The notes under the pieces were generated by a model, which searched no databases, was not told the DNA's origin, and saw only the letters and a program-made list of their open reading frames with translations. The position numbers and the translations under genes are program-made. From NCBI GenBank assembly GCA_030867875.1, contig JAOWCC010000744.1:992001-1056000 (forward strand): a DNA stretch of 64,000 nt, read 5' to 3'. Positions 21,561 through 34,000 of this stretch are shown one piece after another; position 1 is the stretch's first letter; the number at the start of each line of letters is the position of its first letter. The stretch is from Actinernus sp. WN-2022. Taxonomy: Eukaryota; Cnidaria; Anthozoa; Actiniaria; Actinernidae.

Positions 21561-22000
21561 TGCTAGAAGTTCCAACATTTAAACACCTTCTCCCTAAAGT
21601 GAACGAGGAAACAACCAAGGAAGCTACCGGAGACTGGATTATTGGACAACCAGCTACAAAAAAAATTGTGGAGTGGTGCCAAGATCAGTGGAGACGCAAG
21701 CAGCCTGTCCTACCTAAGAAGAATGTGCAGTTTTCACACATGTGCATTCCCTTGTTCAGTGAGAGTTTGCCACTATGTTACAAATGTGGATGTCCATGCC
21801 CGGAGTGCCGCCATGAACTTAAACAAAATTTGCCTTCTGAACTAGAAACTGCAAAGGCTCTGGAAGATTACGAAAAAATACACTCGGAAGTAATTGTAGA
21901 ACAAGAGACAGACGAAATGGAAGCAGATCAAGAGTCTAGTTCTGGAAGCGGTGTAGCACGTATGGAACTAAGAAGTAGGAGGCGAGGACAACTAACCTGA
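21560..22000 (+). CDS. Hypothetical protein C-terminus with a Cys-rich motif
   Basis: An open plus-strand frame (it may start at the ATG 21533, inside the LINE edge) contains the compact Cys cluster CYKCGCPCPECRH, which could bind zinc. A Glu-rich acidic tail (about EKIHSEVIVEQETDEMEAD) follows, then a basic end rich in Arg. The start is uncertain because the 5' part overlaps LINE sequence. I do not recognise the family. It may be the end of a retroelement or host gene. Confidence 0.35.
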   Translation: MLEVPTFKHLLPKVNEETTKEATGDWIIGQPATKKIVEWCQDQWRRKQPVLPKKNVQFSHMCIPLFSESLPLCYKCGCPCPECRHELKQNLPSELETAKALEDYEKIHSEVIVEQETDEMEADQESSSGSGVARMELRSRRRGQLT

Positions 22001-22960
22001 AATGCTTCAGGTAGTTTAGTTTTCCGTTAGTTTTAGTTGACGTTTATTAGGGATCGGGTCCGGGGGGTGGACTCCCTTATGTGAGGGGTACATGGATGCT
22101 CGTCGTACCTTTTAGGGATCCAAATCAGGAGTTTGGTACCACTTATGGTATCCACGATCAAACACAGACATTTCTATGTAAAGCGGTACCTTTTTGAGGT
22201 CGGGTGTCACCGAATGCTGGAGAATGACAGCGCTTTTTGAAAACAACAAGGAAGAATGTGCTTGATGATACAACAATAGCAATAAAAGGCATCGAAAGTT
22301 TAAAATGTTGCCATGTTTTTATCGGTACCTTTTAGAAAAAAATAGGCTTGAGCCACACCCATTTTATTACCTCTTAGGGGTCAAATCGAAAATGTCCAAC
22401 GAGCATCCCTACCCCTTTTATATGAGTGTCCTCCCCCAAGGGGATCTGGGGGGAGGTAGATTTGCGGAAGATTTTGTATTTGGTCAAGACAGTTTCTAGT
22501 GACACCCCCTCTGACGTATGATATATTTTCATAACCCCTTCCGTTATGGAGCAAAATTTTCAGTCATTTTGTTGATGCCTCTCAAAATGAGTGGTTTCTT
22601 TTGAATAAAAAAAATGATTTCCTACAATCACCCCTTTTACCTTAACAGACCCACCCAGGTTCATAAATCATGTTTGAATATGGTATTGGAGAAGCTAAGT
22701 TGTGGAACTGTAGTCTATGTTTGAGCCCTGAATTTTTTTAATGTGTGATTGCAAAGGATGTGAAATAAATTATAAATACTGTAAGAAGACTGCTGGCTAC
22801 ATTGTTCTAAGCTCTGCTTTGGTTTTACTCAAACACGGCTACATTTAATATCCCTATCTTAGCCTAGTAATAGACATGCAATAGACACTCTTAGATAGAG
22901 TTCACTGTACTGGGCTCCATTTTTGGCCCTTGATAGAAGCGGCCAAGAAGCATGAATTAA
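22001..22960. other. No gene seen; probable old repeat
   Basis: Contains repeated GGTACC and GTACCTTTT motifs and G-rich runs (CTCCCCCAAGGGGATCTGGG) that look like decayed transposon sequence. No domain recognised. Confidence 0.35.
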
Positions 22961-23089
22961 AGTGCCTATGAAGCAAAACCAGTTCTCACTCAGAATAAAA
23001 GACATTTTGCAAAAAGACTAATGGCATTTTCCGTAACTTGCTGAATATCTCATTAATATTTTTGTTCCAGATATATTCCAGATTTATTT
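22961..23089. mobile_element. End of a TTAA-type element (AGTGCCTATGAAGC)
   Basis: TTAA followed by AGTGCCTATGAAGCAAAACC. The same TTAA plus AGTGCCTATGAAGCGAAAAA occurs at 43400-43424. This is a shared transposon 5' end; the other end was not located. Confidence 0.45.
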
Positions 23090-23093
23090 TTAA

Positions 23094-23555
23094 GTAATGG
23101 TCCAGATAATAACTGTAGTATCTACGGTAAGGAATGTTAAAAGGTGTTAATTTTCTATTATTCTTTCTCGTAATTTCATTGGTTGATACTTATAAATTCA
23201 GAAACCCATCGAAATAATGCATTTTCATTCGATATTTTTTGTGGTTTGATTATATTTTTGATCAAACTAGCTATGGTTTAATTTCGAAGAATATCGTGTG
23301 TGGGGAAAGTCATCAAATTTGCGATTGAAAAAAATCCTTTGTTTTCTCTATATCCGATTGGCTGGATGGTGGCTTCTCTGCATTTTCACAGAAAAAAAGA
23401 GCCAATAGCATAAAAAATACTTTATTTTTGAGACGTAGTTTGGACTGTAGATACCTCCTATACCATTTAAGGCATATTCAAGCAAAATCGTATGTGGGAG
23501 AGACTCATTGCTGCAGAACAATGGATTCTACTACAGTTCTTATCTGGACCATTAC
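23094..23555. mobile_element. 462-bp MITE, TTAA target site (copy A)
   Basis: Terminal inverted repeats GTAATGGTCCAGATAA and TTATCTGGACCATTAC are flanked by TTAA at 23090-23093 and 23556-23559. The interior has ATATCGTGTGTGGGGAAAGT and GAGCCAATAGCATAAAAAAT. An inverted second copy is at 51094-51570 and a decayed third at 54673-54975. Confidence 0.92.
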
Positions 23556-23559
23556 TTAA

Positions 23560-24336
23560 CACAATTTTTTATTAATACATTTTCAATACAATATTCAAAA
23601 CATATACTAAACAAACATTCATTAACTTATGCATAACATTACAAAATATTACACAAACAAATAACCAGCATTTTGTTAAAATTTATAATTTGGCAAAGGA
23701 GAAAGCAATTTTCCGCTTTATTCACACTTTTCTCTTAAAATAAGATGTTGGAGGCAAATTTCCCCCATTTTTTTACATGGGAGACCATTTTGTCATTTTT
23801 CTCCGCTATTGATCTTTCAATTATAATAATGCCGCATTTTTTGGATAAAGTCATCTAAACTTGGCACTTTTCCACCTGCTCTAGACAATGAAAACTTAAA
23901 AATAAACAATATAAAGTTAATCATGGTATTGTTTTCTCCTTCGTATTTTATTCTAATCACAAACTGATTTAGCTTCATAATTATGCACTTTACCATTAGT
24001 AATATAAATCCTGATTTTACGACTTGTGCAAAAAAAAACAGGAGTGCTGTGAGAACTCAATTATTATAATATTAATTTTGTATATATGTTTTATTACAAA
24101 TTATAAAATACACATAATGGGTTACAAGATATATGAAACTTACCAAAGATTTAAACAGTCTAAAATATGTGCAATTCATGTAATTTGAAACCTTCAAAAC
24201 TCAGACTGTCAGATTACAAACATTATAACAGTTTCCTATTATATTAATACCAAAAAGGTTGTATTTACAGGTAATATTGAAATATGGAATTAGTCATTCA
24301 TCTGTATCACGATTCACTGATCATTTTGTTTACTTT
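23560..24336. other. No gene seen
   Basis: AT-rich, no recognisable domain. Sequence downstream of the recombinase gene. Confidence 0.4.
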
Positions 24337-24370
24337 TGAGACGCCAATATAACATGGTATTGGCGTCTCA
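24337..24370. repeat. Small palindrome (TGAGACGCCAATA)
   Basis: TGAGACGCCAATA at the left and TATTGGCGTCTCA at the right are perfect complements with an 8-bp loop. It shares GAGACGCC with the larger foldback at 24781. Confidence 0.85.
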
Positions 24371-24780
24371 GAATACCAGCCTCTGATTGGCTCTTGCGCG
24401 AGCCCTTGCAGTTACATGGGTTCCAGGTCAAGTTCAAAAGTCGTTTGTTCGACAGCAAGATTTCTACAATTTCACCTTCAAAACACTGTAAATTACAAGA
24501 TACGAATTATTCAATCCTAAAGGTAAGGTTGGCATTGTAGTTTCCGTCAGAAATCTGACACTCTTATCCGCTAAAAGTACAATTTTCACAATTTTGGAAG
24601 AGATTTCAAAACATGTCGCGAAAGTTTTCGCCACTCAAGCCGTGAAACCGTTGCCATAGATATACTAAGGCGCTTTTGAGAATTGAAATTACGATCAGCA
24701 TAAGTTTGGTGCTTCATTCTCTTCTTTCTTTTAACAATTCACAACTTAATTGTTGAATCGTGATACAAAACTAATTGCGA

Positions 24781-24928
24781 TTTTGAGACGCCGATACCGA
24801 ATTATATTGCCGACGTTGGAAGAAAATATATTCTTCATATTGGGCTTCGTATTGCGCGACTCCGCCCAATACGGAATATATTTTCTCCCAACTGGCCGGC
24901 AATATAATTCGGTATCGGCGTCTCAAAA
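24781..24928. mobile_element. Foldback element just 3' of the recombinase stop codon
   Basis: TTTTGAGACGCCGATACCGA at the left is matched by TCGGTATCGGCGTCTCAAAA at the right, and pairing continues almost to the centre (AAAATATATTC / GAATATATTTT). It ends 22 bp past the stop codon of the minus-strand recombinase, so it would lie in that transcript's 3' UTR as a strong hairpin. Confidence 0.85.
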
Positions 24929-24950
24929 ATCTCAATTAGTATATTTTTCC

Positions 24951-25068
24951 TTAGCGCAGAGGCTTAAACATCCAGATTTGGTGATCTTGTGCTGGATTCC
25001 CATCATGGTGTTCCTTTATTGTTTCCGCTCGAGCATCTTGAGTGTACAGCTCAAAACTGTTGGATTTC
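24951..25068 (-). CDS. Recombinase exon 9, catalytic Tyr and stop
   Basis: Acceptor CTCTGACAG. Encodes KSNSFELYTQDARAETIKEH, then HDGNPAQDHQIWMFKPLR and TAA. Tyr357 (ELYTQDA) stands eight residues after Trp349, the normal spacing for the nucleophile. Confidence 0.92.
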
Positions 25069-28000
25069 CTGTCAGAGGCAAATAACCATGTTTTTAGCAC
25101 TGCATTTTACTTCCACCATGGGAGGGAAGTTACTAATAACTACTCACCCCTCTTGAATTTAAATCCCCCCCCCCCAAAAAAAAAATATTTTGAAATGGAC
25201 TTCTCTTTAAATATTAAGCCATGGTTTAGTGCCCTTTCTCTTAATTTTCTTTTTTAAGTTAACTTCCAAGGATTATGATCAAGCATTGTTAGCATTAGTG
25301 AAAGTACTAAATGCTAGACATGTGTGATGTGAGGCACAATTCAATCAATATAACGTTACTTTGACCAAGTAGGATTCTTTCAGGATGCATGTACTATGTA
25401 AGGTAATAGTTGAATTTGGAAATGTGTGATCACACTATAACCACATCATGATTTTTGGTATGGTACCTAAAGACAGACCAGCAACAGGGAAAGTTTTGTG
25501 GTAAAACAAGGTCCAGACTACTTACCATCGTCCAGCCCTTTTTATAGTGCTATCATCTGCACCACAGCGTGCAGCCCATCTTGCTCCCGAACGACGGATG
25601 CTGTGGGTTGTGTAGCTCTTTTCAAACAGGGCCTTGCACATCTTACATTGAAAAATGAAAAGGAAAGTAAAAGAAAGAAAGAAAAGTAAAATGTCAATAA
25701 AACTACAGTAAGTGATCAACTAATTAAGTGAACTAGGCTGAATATACAAAAGGTTAAAAAGTCATCTTGGAGAAGTTGGCTAAATGTTTCAGCATTTAAC
25801 CCTTTACTGCATATCACACCCCAGAAATGACTTCAGTAGAAAAGTTTTCCATCAGTATTTTCTGGGCATGTTTTCAGTGAAACAAACAGGTCAGCCTCAA
25901 GAATGCTGGAGCAAAACATTTAAAATTGTAATATTTTTATGTGTTCTACCTTGATGACGAATTTTTTTTTCTGTATTAAATCTCTCTTTTACAGACTGAA
26001 GTAATTAATTTCTAACCTCAGCAAATGCTTTTCTGTATGAAGACACACCACGAGGAGTAAAGAAGCATCTTCTGTTATCCTTTGCCACCCTCGGGAAGAT
26101 ATAACCAATTCTTATTCCTTCAGTTCAGTATAAACAACAACAAGAAACTATTTCAACAAATGAAATATTGTTTTGTTCCATTTAATAGCTTTATTTTGGG
26201 GTAGTATTTTTACGTGCATTCAGATACAATATTTCAGTGGTGGAAATCCTTGTAAAATACTACTTGTAGTGCAAGTAGATCTTTCATTTATAATGATATT
26301 GCATTGGCAAGAGCTAGAATGGTGCTTTAATCAATTTCTGTGATTTTGCCATTTCCACAACTCGGTAACTAAACGTGCAGGGGACTGGGACCAAGTTTAT
26401 CAGAATTACTAATTTTAAAATGAACATCACATGACATCATCACATGATAGAGCATGTTGAAATTAGCATGTGTGCCAAGTTTGATGTGTTTGAAGTGAAT
26501 CTTGTCTGAACTTTTAGCAATTGAAATTTCTTTGTCCCTCCAAAATTTTACAATGAACGTATAGTTTGGAGGGACAATGTTAAAAAATAAGAGTTTGTAT
26601 GGGAAAATTGACATATTTGATGCCTTCTAGCATCCTCAATATTGAGCTAAAGTTCACTAAACTTTCCAGACTAGTTAAGTTTGATATAATTTGTAACAGT
26701 TCAGTCCTGTATAACTAATTAGCACACTGTTTGAGAGAGGTTTGAGATACTGAGTACTGAAATAGTCTGAAGAAAATGTTTGTAAAACAGTGAGAAATCC
26801 AAGGGAAACTGGCCGGGTTTCAGTTCGAAATAGAGAGGAACTCTACAATTATAGCAGTTTGCCATTCTCTGGTAATTCTAGACCACCCATGATGTAACAT
26901 GGGAGTCTATGATGTCATGACTGAACCAAACAATTGCCATAACGAAACAAAAACTAGTGTGCAGCTTCCCTGATATCGAACACAGCAATTAATGTAACTA
27001 AAGTGACTTCAATGATGTGCTGGCATTTTCTTTATGTTTCAATCCACAAGTGAAAGCTAAATGATTGATGATCAAAATAGTGGCACTAAAAGTGAATTGC
27101 AAATTTGTTACAATATCTAAAAAGATTGAAATGTTAAGAAATATATTGAAATTTACACGTTTTTGGGGACTGGGCATGACATTTAAACAAAAACTGAAAG
27201 GAGATTACATTTATATACAAGCGAATAAAGCTGGAAAATATTAAACCATAATAATTAAGCTAAATTGTAGACATGATATTCTTCTGGACCTCGTTATAAT
27301 TTGCATCTACAATTTTTCAACCTTTCCTCAGTGAGTAAATCATTTACATTACCAAGCAACACTACTGAGTCCTTATATACAGTACAAAACCAATGAAATA
27401 GATTACTTAATTATTAATAATAACCTACATGTACCTGAGGAAATAAGCCAGACACAGAGCGCTGTAACTGGACAAAGATGAGGATTCAGTGGGTTGGACC
27501 ACAGAGTCAACGTAACTCCTAACAAATTTGAACAGGTAAAGAAAAACAACATTATAATAGAGGACAGACGTTATCATTTATAATAGATACGATAGTATAC
27601 ACACTCTGATTGGCTAAAAAGCTATGTTTTATCAGAGTATATAACATGGTTTGCTGTGTTTTATTGTTTTGAAGCAGAGGCTCGCGATTTTGTTGGTGTG
27701 TAACCTAAACCCTAACACCTGGTTCATAATTAAAGCCGTAAAATGGAGGAAAATATAAATTTTGAGTTTGAATTATCAGACATGATTCTTTCAAATGCTT
27801 TAATTTCAGTCTCTTTTTCTCTTCCTCCACATGGGTAATTAAATCTATCATAAAGCAGATAAAGAAGGCAAAACTATGTATTATACTGTCGTAAAACACT
27901 CACTGGTCATTTGGGAACACTTGAGAAATGCATGGTTTTGCCTTCTTTATTTGTTAATCAAAGCACAAAGACACAATTCCCAAATATAATCTCTGGGAAT

Positions 28001-31000
28001 AAAAAGGACTGCAATATGTAGGTTAATTAAGAAATAATATTACCTTTTGCTTGCTTGTCCGCTTTTGACCAAGGAAGTTTCACATCCAATCGCCTTGGAA
28101 TCTCACCAGAATTGACTATCAAAAAGTAATGATACATTGCAATAGTCACCTCCTTCAATTTGCCTGTTGCATTATAAACAATGTAATATGTGCTAATCAA
28201 ACACAATCATTATAATTACATGTTTAGTACCTTATTTTATAAGGGTCTTCAAAAAGCCTGCCTGCATGCAATATTACAAAGCAAGATCAACTGACCAAAC
28301 TTGTTTAATGATAATTTAATGGCTGCATGTATTTAATTTCTCGCCTGTGACAAAGTATATTTTGTCTACCTGTTAATACTCACCATCATAATTACGAGGC
28401 AGTTTCACGTGCTTCATTTTAAGGCGTAAAGGCTCTTCACCCCTCAAAAATAGGCCAAAAGAGAAGATTGTGATGGTCCAAAGCCAGAGCCCTCTAAGTC
28501 CCTACAATTACAAACAAACAAATTAACAAACAAACAGGTATTGAAAACTACCAAGTGAAATATTTGTATCGTGTGTTTTGAAAAAGCACCATAATGATTA
28601 GCATTCAATAATGATTGATTTTAATCAATTAAATCCAGTTTTGTTATTCATTACTGAATACATAGACACCATAAGGCCATTTTATACACTCGTGGTGGTG
28701 TAAAATTCACAATACCATGCACCAGTGAGATGGTGAACTATCCGCAACTCTATTTTTTTTTCTGGTATTCACATGGATATTGTTTCAGATTGAGACAACC
28801 CTGTATAAAATGTTCATTTGGTGTTTGTATATTCAGCAGCAGCAATGAATACAGAACTGGCCTGTTAATGCAAGCAGTAATTATTTGGTCTAAACAGGAA
28901 TAACTGTCAGTATGTATTGGAAATTATAAAAGAACTGAATGTCAATTAACTATACTCCAAACATTGATTATAGTGTTCTGTAATTCCAGGAATTGTCAAG
29001 TGCATGATTTTTAGATTGTCGTGATAGCATTGCATTTCCTTGAAAGGTTGATGCATTTTGCAATCTATTTTCATTGGTCTTATTTTGAGCCATTGCATGG
29101 TTCTCCTTTATGGCATATTTTCTTCTTTTTAATGTTTCTCTACAAGAGACTATTTTCTTTGTTCCTTCAATGTGTTTACGTTTTTTGTGATTGCTGAAAA
29201 AAATGTGCTATAACATAGACCTACAAATGTAGCTGCTTTAACCAAAATAAAATAAAACATGGATAGTTTATCAAGTCAACTGTTTGCATAATTATACAGT
29301 ACATAGTTTTGTGATAATTTCCGCACAGCTCGATTAAAAAAAACAATTTCAATGCTAACTAAATCTCACTGACCTCAATTGTCTTATAGCAATAGGTCCT
29401 CATTCTTGTGAGGTCATGCAAGGAGAATGCTGGGGCCTTTTTGGGTTCATATGGCTTCATGCCATGCCTTACATCTCTTGCTGTAGGCCTCTTGGCTCTC
29501 CTCCCAAGTTCCGGATAGTTTCCTTTACTCCTGCACATAAATTCATGAACAAGGCATAAGCACTAAAAAAATTAATAAGAACATTGAAAGAAAACAATTT
29601 CAAACTGTGTACAGTGTATAGTGGGTGATCCCTGAAGATAGGAGTTTAATAGAGGTTTGACTGCAGTATGCAGTGTACATTACCAGGGTCATCCATTGGA
29701 TTTCCCTCCGGGATGACATCAACAATGTCATTGTTTGGGTCTCTCAGCACTCTCTCCTTGTATGGCCCAACGTGGCCAAAACTTCTGGAACCAGTATCTG
29801 GAGATACAACGAGAAAAAAATCATTTGCAACCCAACAGACATTTTATAGAATATGAAGTTTTCCATATGCTTAGACAATATTTTTGTTATGCTATAACTT
29901 CGGCTTGCATCAGCATGTTCTGGCAATTACCGTATTTACCCGTGTATTAAGCCTCACCTTTTCACCCAAAATTTTCGTTCAAAATCAGGGGTGCGGCTTA
30001 TCTACGGGAACACCTAGAAAGGAGACCCAACATTAACATATATTTACATACATGTATCATGAACCTGAATGAAGCTTTTATTATGCGACGGTGCGTATAT
30101 TACAATCAGGTTCAAATCGCATCCGATCGTGTAATATAGCAATTTAAGCACAATCATTGGGGGAAAAACACGCACTTTCAAAGAGTTAAAGCAAAAACTC
30201 TTCTAAGACCCACCTTAAACCTAATATATTAGAATTTCGTGAATATTTAAACGTGATTAAGCTTATTTACCTTCCAAAACAGGCTGATTCGCAGCGGTTG
30301 TCAAAGCATGCATCTAAAAAGGATCTAAACAACCAGGCATTCTTCGCAATTTTACACGTGGGAGATTGGCACTAGTTAATGAAAATCCAAGATGGCAGAC
30401 CTCAGACCTACTCGTGCAAGTATTGTTTCGCCAGAAAACCTTTCTTGCTCTAGCGATTAAAGGAAAGCGGTTCCTTGGAATTGTTGTTAGTTAATTGGGG
30501 AACAAATGCGGAAGAATTCTGGAGTGATTTAAAGACTGCAGGTTAAAATATACACAAGAAATGACAAGGCAAGTTGAACCATATTCGATCGAATTAAAGT
30601 TGTGATTATTTATTTATGACAATCTGATGAAGTTTTGCTTCAAGTACGAGTTTTTATGAACTCCAACAAAAGATTTATCTTTTTTTGAAGAAGTTTGGCA
30701 TCAAGTACAAGCGTTTATGAACTCGGACAAAAGATTTTCTAAATATTTTTTGTATTTTTCAAAAAAAGTTTTTTTCCTAAATTCAAGCTTCAAAACTTGG
30801 ACTGCGGCTTATCTACGGGTGCAGCTTATACACGGGTAAATACGGTATCTTACCAAATCAACAACAACATTCTTTGAAATCAATTTACAGTTACCTTTCC
30901 CCTGCAAATAGAACAAAACAAGGAAATGAAGTAGCATGCTTTTTTTTGGGGGGGGGGAGGGGGGGGGGGGAAGGGAGGGGGAGGTGCATCTGAAAACATA

Positions 31001-34000
31001 CAAGCACGGAAACTACAAAAATAGCATGGTTTCATGTCTAAAAATATTTTTGACTGTAGGTTTGTAATCTGACTTCAAAATATGTATACCGTAATTCAAA
31101 AGTCAAAAATGAAGGTAGTATCATTGTGGACCTATTAACCAAGTGTGTCATCAAAATCCCTTTGTTTAACTATAACCAAGTACTGTATTCACTCACGGAT
31201 AAGCCGCACCTTTTTACCCGAAATCAGGGGTGCAGCTTATCTGCGAGAACATTCCATAAATTAACATTTAAGAGAAATACTAAGCTATAATAATACTACA
31301 CCAAACCTAAAGAAAGTAAGCACTGGCCATTGCTTTTGCTAGTTTGGTGGCTCCAAACAGATCCATTTATGTTGTGAATATTTGTTCCTTAGCAAGTGAT
31401 AAATACCACGCTAAATGGCACAATGTTGCTTTGCACTTCAACAGCAAATTTGTCGAACAGATCTTCCATCTCTCTTTCAATAAATTTCATTTACACTAGA
31501 AGAAAAAGTTTACCATAAGCACCAGCCAGTCGCCACAAGCTCGAGAGAACTCACTTGTTGCAACCAGTATTTTTCTCACATGTATTTATATCAACTAATA
31601 AATTGTTCTAGCATGTGCATATAGTATTACAGTATACAATATACTATAATAGTGCTACAACTAGGTTTCGAGTGCATGTGCGTGAGGGCAAGTTCCCCAG
31701 GGATTTAAACAGTACACAACTATTGACTAGCACAATGAACTATCTTAGAGAGTGTCCCCGATTAGTAGGCCACTTGTGGCCAACTAGAAGTTTGACACAA
31801 TAAAGTTGTTGATTGATTGATTGAAATTTAAGCTTACATAACAAAAGTTTTGATGTTTCTGCCTTGTGATTGTATTATTTTACCATTGGATTAATATTGT
31901 GATTGTGTGTACATAAAGACGTGTACAGAAAGCCGAGTGTAAATATTCGCCCAGGGCCAGACTGCTGCCCAACTGACCAATGATTTTCACCACAGGAAAC
32001 CCAAATCAACAAGAGCACACCAAAGACATAACAATTTGTAAAAATATAAGCTTACCTAAATGCTGCTTCATGGCCTTTGATTGATGGAGGGTGAAGGCCT
32101 TTGCAGTTCAAAGAACCAATTTTTTTACGCTTCGGTTCACCTAAGTATTCTGTGAAACAAAAAGATTCAAATAAAACCATCTGCCATTTTTTTTTGCACA
32201 GTTGTATTGAGCTTTTTTTACTACTGAAATCACTAAAATGTCAGAGGCCCCAAAATAACGATCGATCTTTGTACTACTTTCGATTCGCTCATGTACCATT
32301 TGGAGCATCCCAAATAGTCACATGACACTATGCTTCTTTAGCGTGGGAAACCAAGAGCATGGTTTTCACATTGTCTCCATTGCTCAAAATGTCTTCAACA
32401 ATTGAGGAACACTTATCTTTTTCAATGCATTTAACCTCTGGTATGTCCTGTCATATGAATTCATCTTTCTCAGGAAGTTTGATGCATTTCAAGTGAAACT
32501 TTCAGCCATCTCTACATGAAATGTGTGTGACAAACTTTGGTTTCCCATGCAAATGAAGCATCGTTTCATGTGACCATTTGGGATGCTCCAAATAGTCACA
32601 TGAGCAAATCGAAAGTAGTCAGATGATGAATCATTTTTTTGGAGGCCTCCAACAGTTTAGTTTAGTAATCAGTCAAACCAGCTCAAGCATTATCCCCCTG
32701 GAGTCGATTATTGAGTTCAATATTGCAATATTATTGCAATATTAATGTAATTATTCATTTCAATAGTGTATCGGACAATCCAATATTCGAAATTTTGAAT
32801 ATTTCAATTTCGATCTCTAATTATAGGTTTACACTACATGTAAGCTAGAAAGCGACCGAGAACGAGTAAAAATGTTTGTGTAAAATGTATAAGAATTTTT
32901 GGGAAAATGAGGATAATTCTGACTGTTATGTGGAGCAAAAATTGAAATGGTTCAGCACAGAGCAGCTTGTTTTGCCTTCAATGATTACTCTAGATATAGC
33001 CATGTCACTCCTATGATAAATCAATTAGGATGGGTAACCTTAGAGCAGCGCAGGTTGCTATCCCAAGTGTCCTTGTTTTTTAAGATCAATCAGGGCCTTG
33101 TTGGTATTAATTAATTTAAGTTCCCCCAGGAAGTTACAGCTCTGACTAGAGCATCCCTGGCCTTACCGTCAACTTCAATGTTCTACAAACGTATATAAGT
33201 TCTCTTTTTATCCTAGATCAATAGTAGTTTGGAATAATATTCCTCTTAGTACCAGTCCAGTAATTTTAGAAGAATTTAAGTCTATTGCCCTGCCATCCCT
33301 TCCCTGCTAGCAGAGGTCTCTCTCTGTCTTGGTAAAATGGAAGGCAAGGGAGAGACCTCTGCCGACATCCGACGCTTGCCATCCACATTCATGGACGAGT
33401 CAAACCAGTTTCGAAAACACGTTTTACCGGAAATAGCTGTTTGCATCAGTTGTTTGTTACAGTTGTTTTGTGCGCTCATAAGATCTCGTCACTTGTTGCC
33501 AAGGAAACTAAACGCATGCACGACAGAGAAAGCGTCGGATGTCGGCAGAGGTCTCTCCCTCGCCTTCCATTTTACCAAGACATAGATACCTCTGCTAGCA
33601 GGGAATGCCATCCCTGGAGTCCCACTGAAATTCTCACTACTAGTATTTTACATGTATACTAGCATATATACTATTTTAGTAATGTTTGTAATATTGTTAC
33701 TGATTATAAATCTTCCACTATACCGCCCTCCTACTCCTAGTATAGTCTTGTACTGATTTAGGAGTAACTCATTAAAGCATTAAAGCGTAGAACTTGCCGA
33801 CTAAGTCAGAAAACCGAAAAAAATCATTTCGAGCCCTGCAGTTTATAATTATAGTAATTGTTAGCAGGTATAACCTTACATAATTGCCCAGGGCGATGCA
33901 ATTTTCAAATGCATGCACAACTTAAAATTTATCACACATCAAGTGATCAACGCAGTAGGCAGTCAAACTCAAAGTGATGTGCACGAGCCTGACGAGGCTA

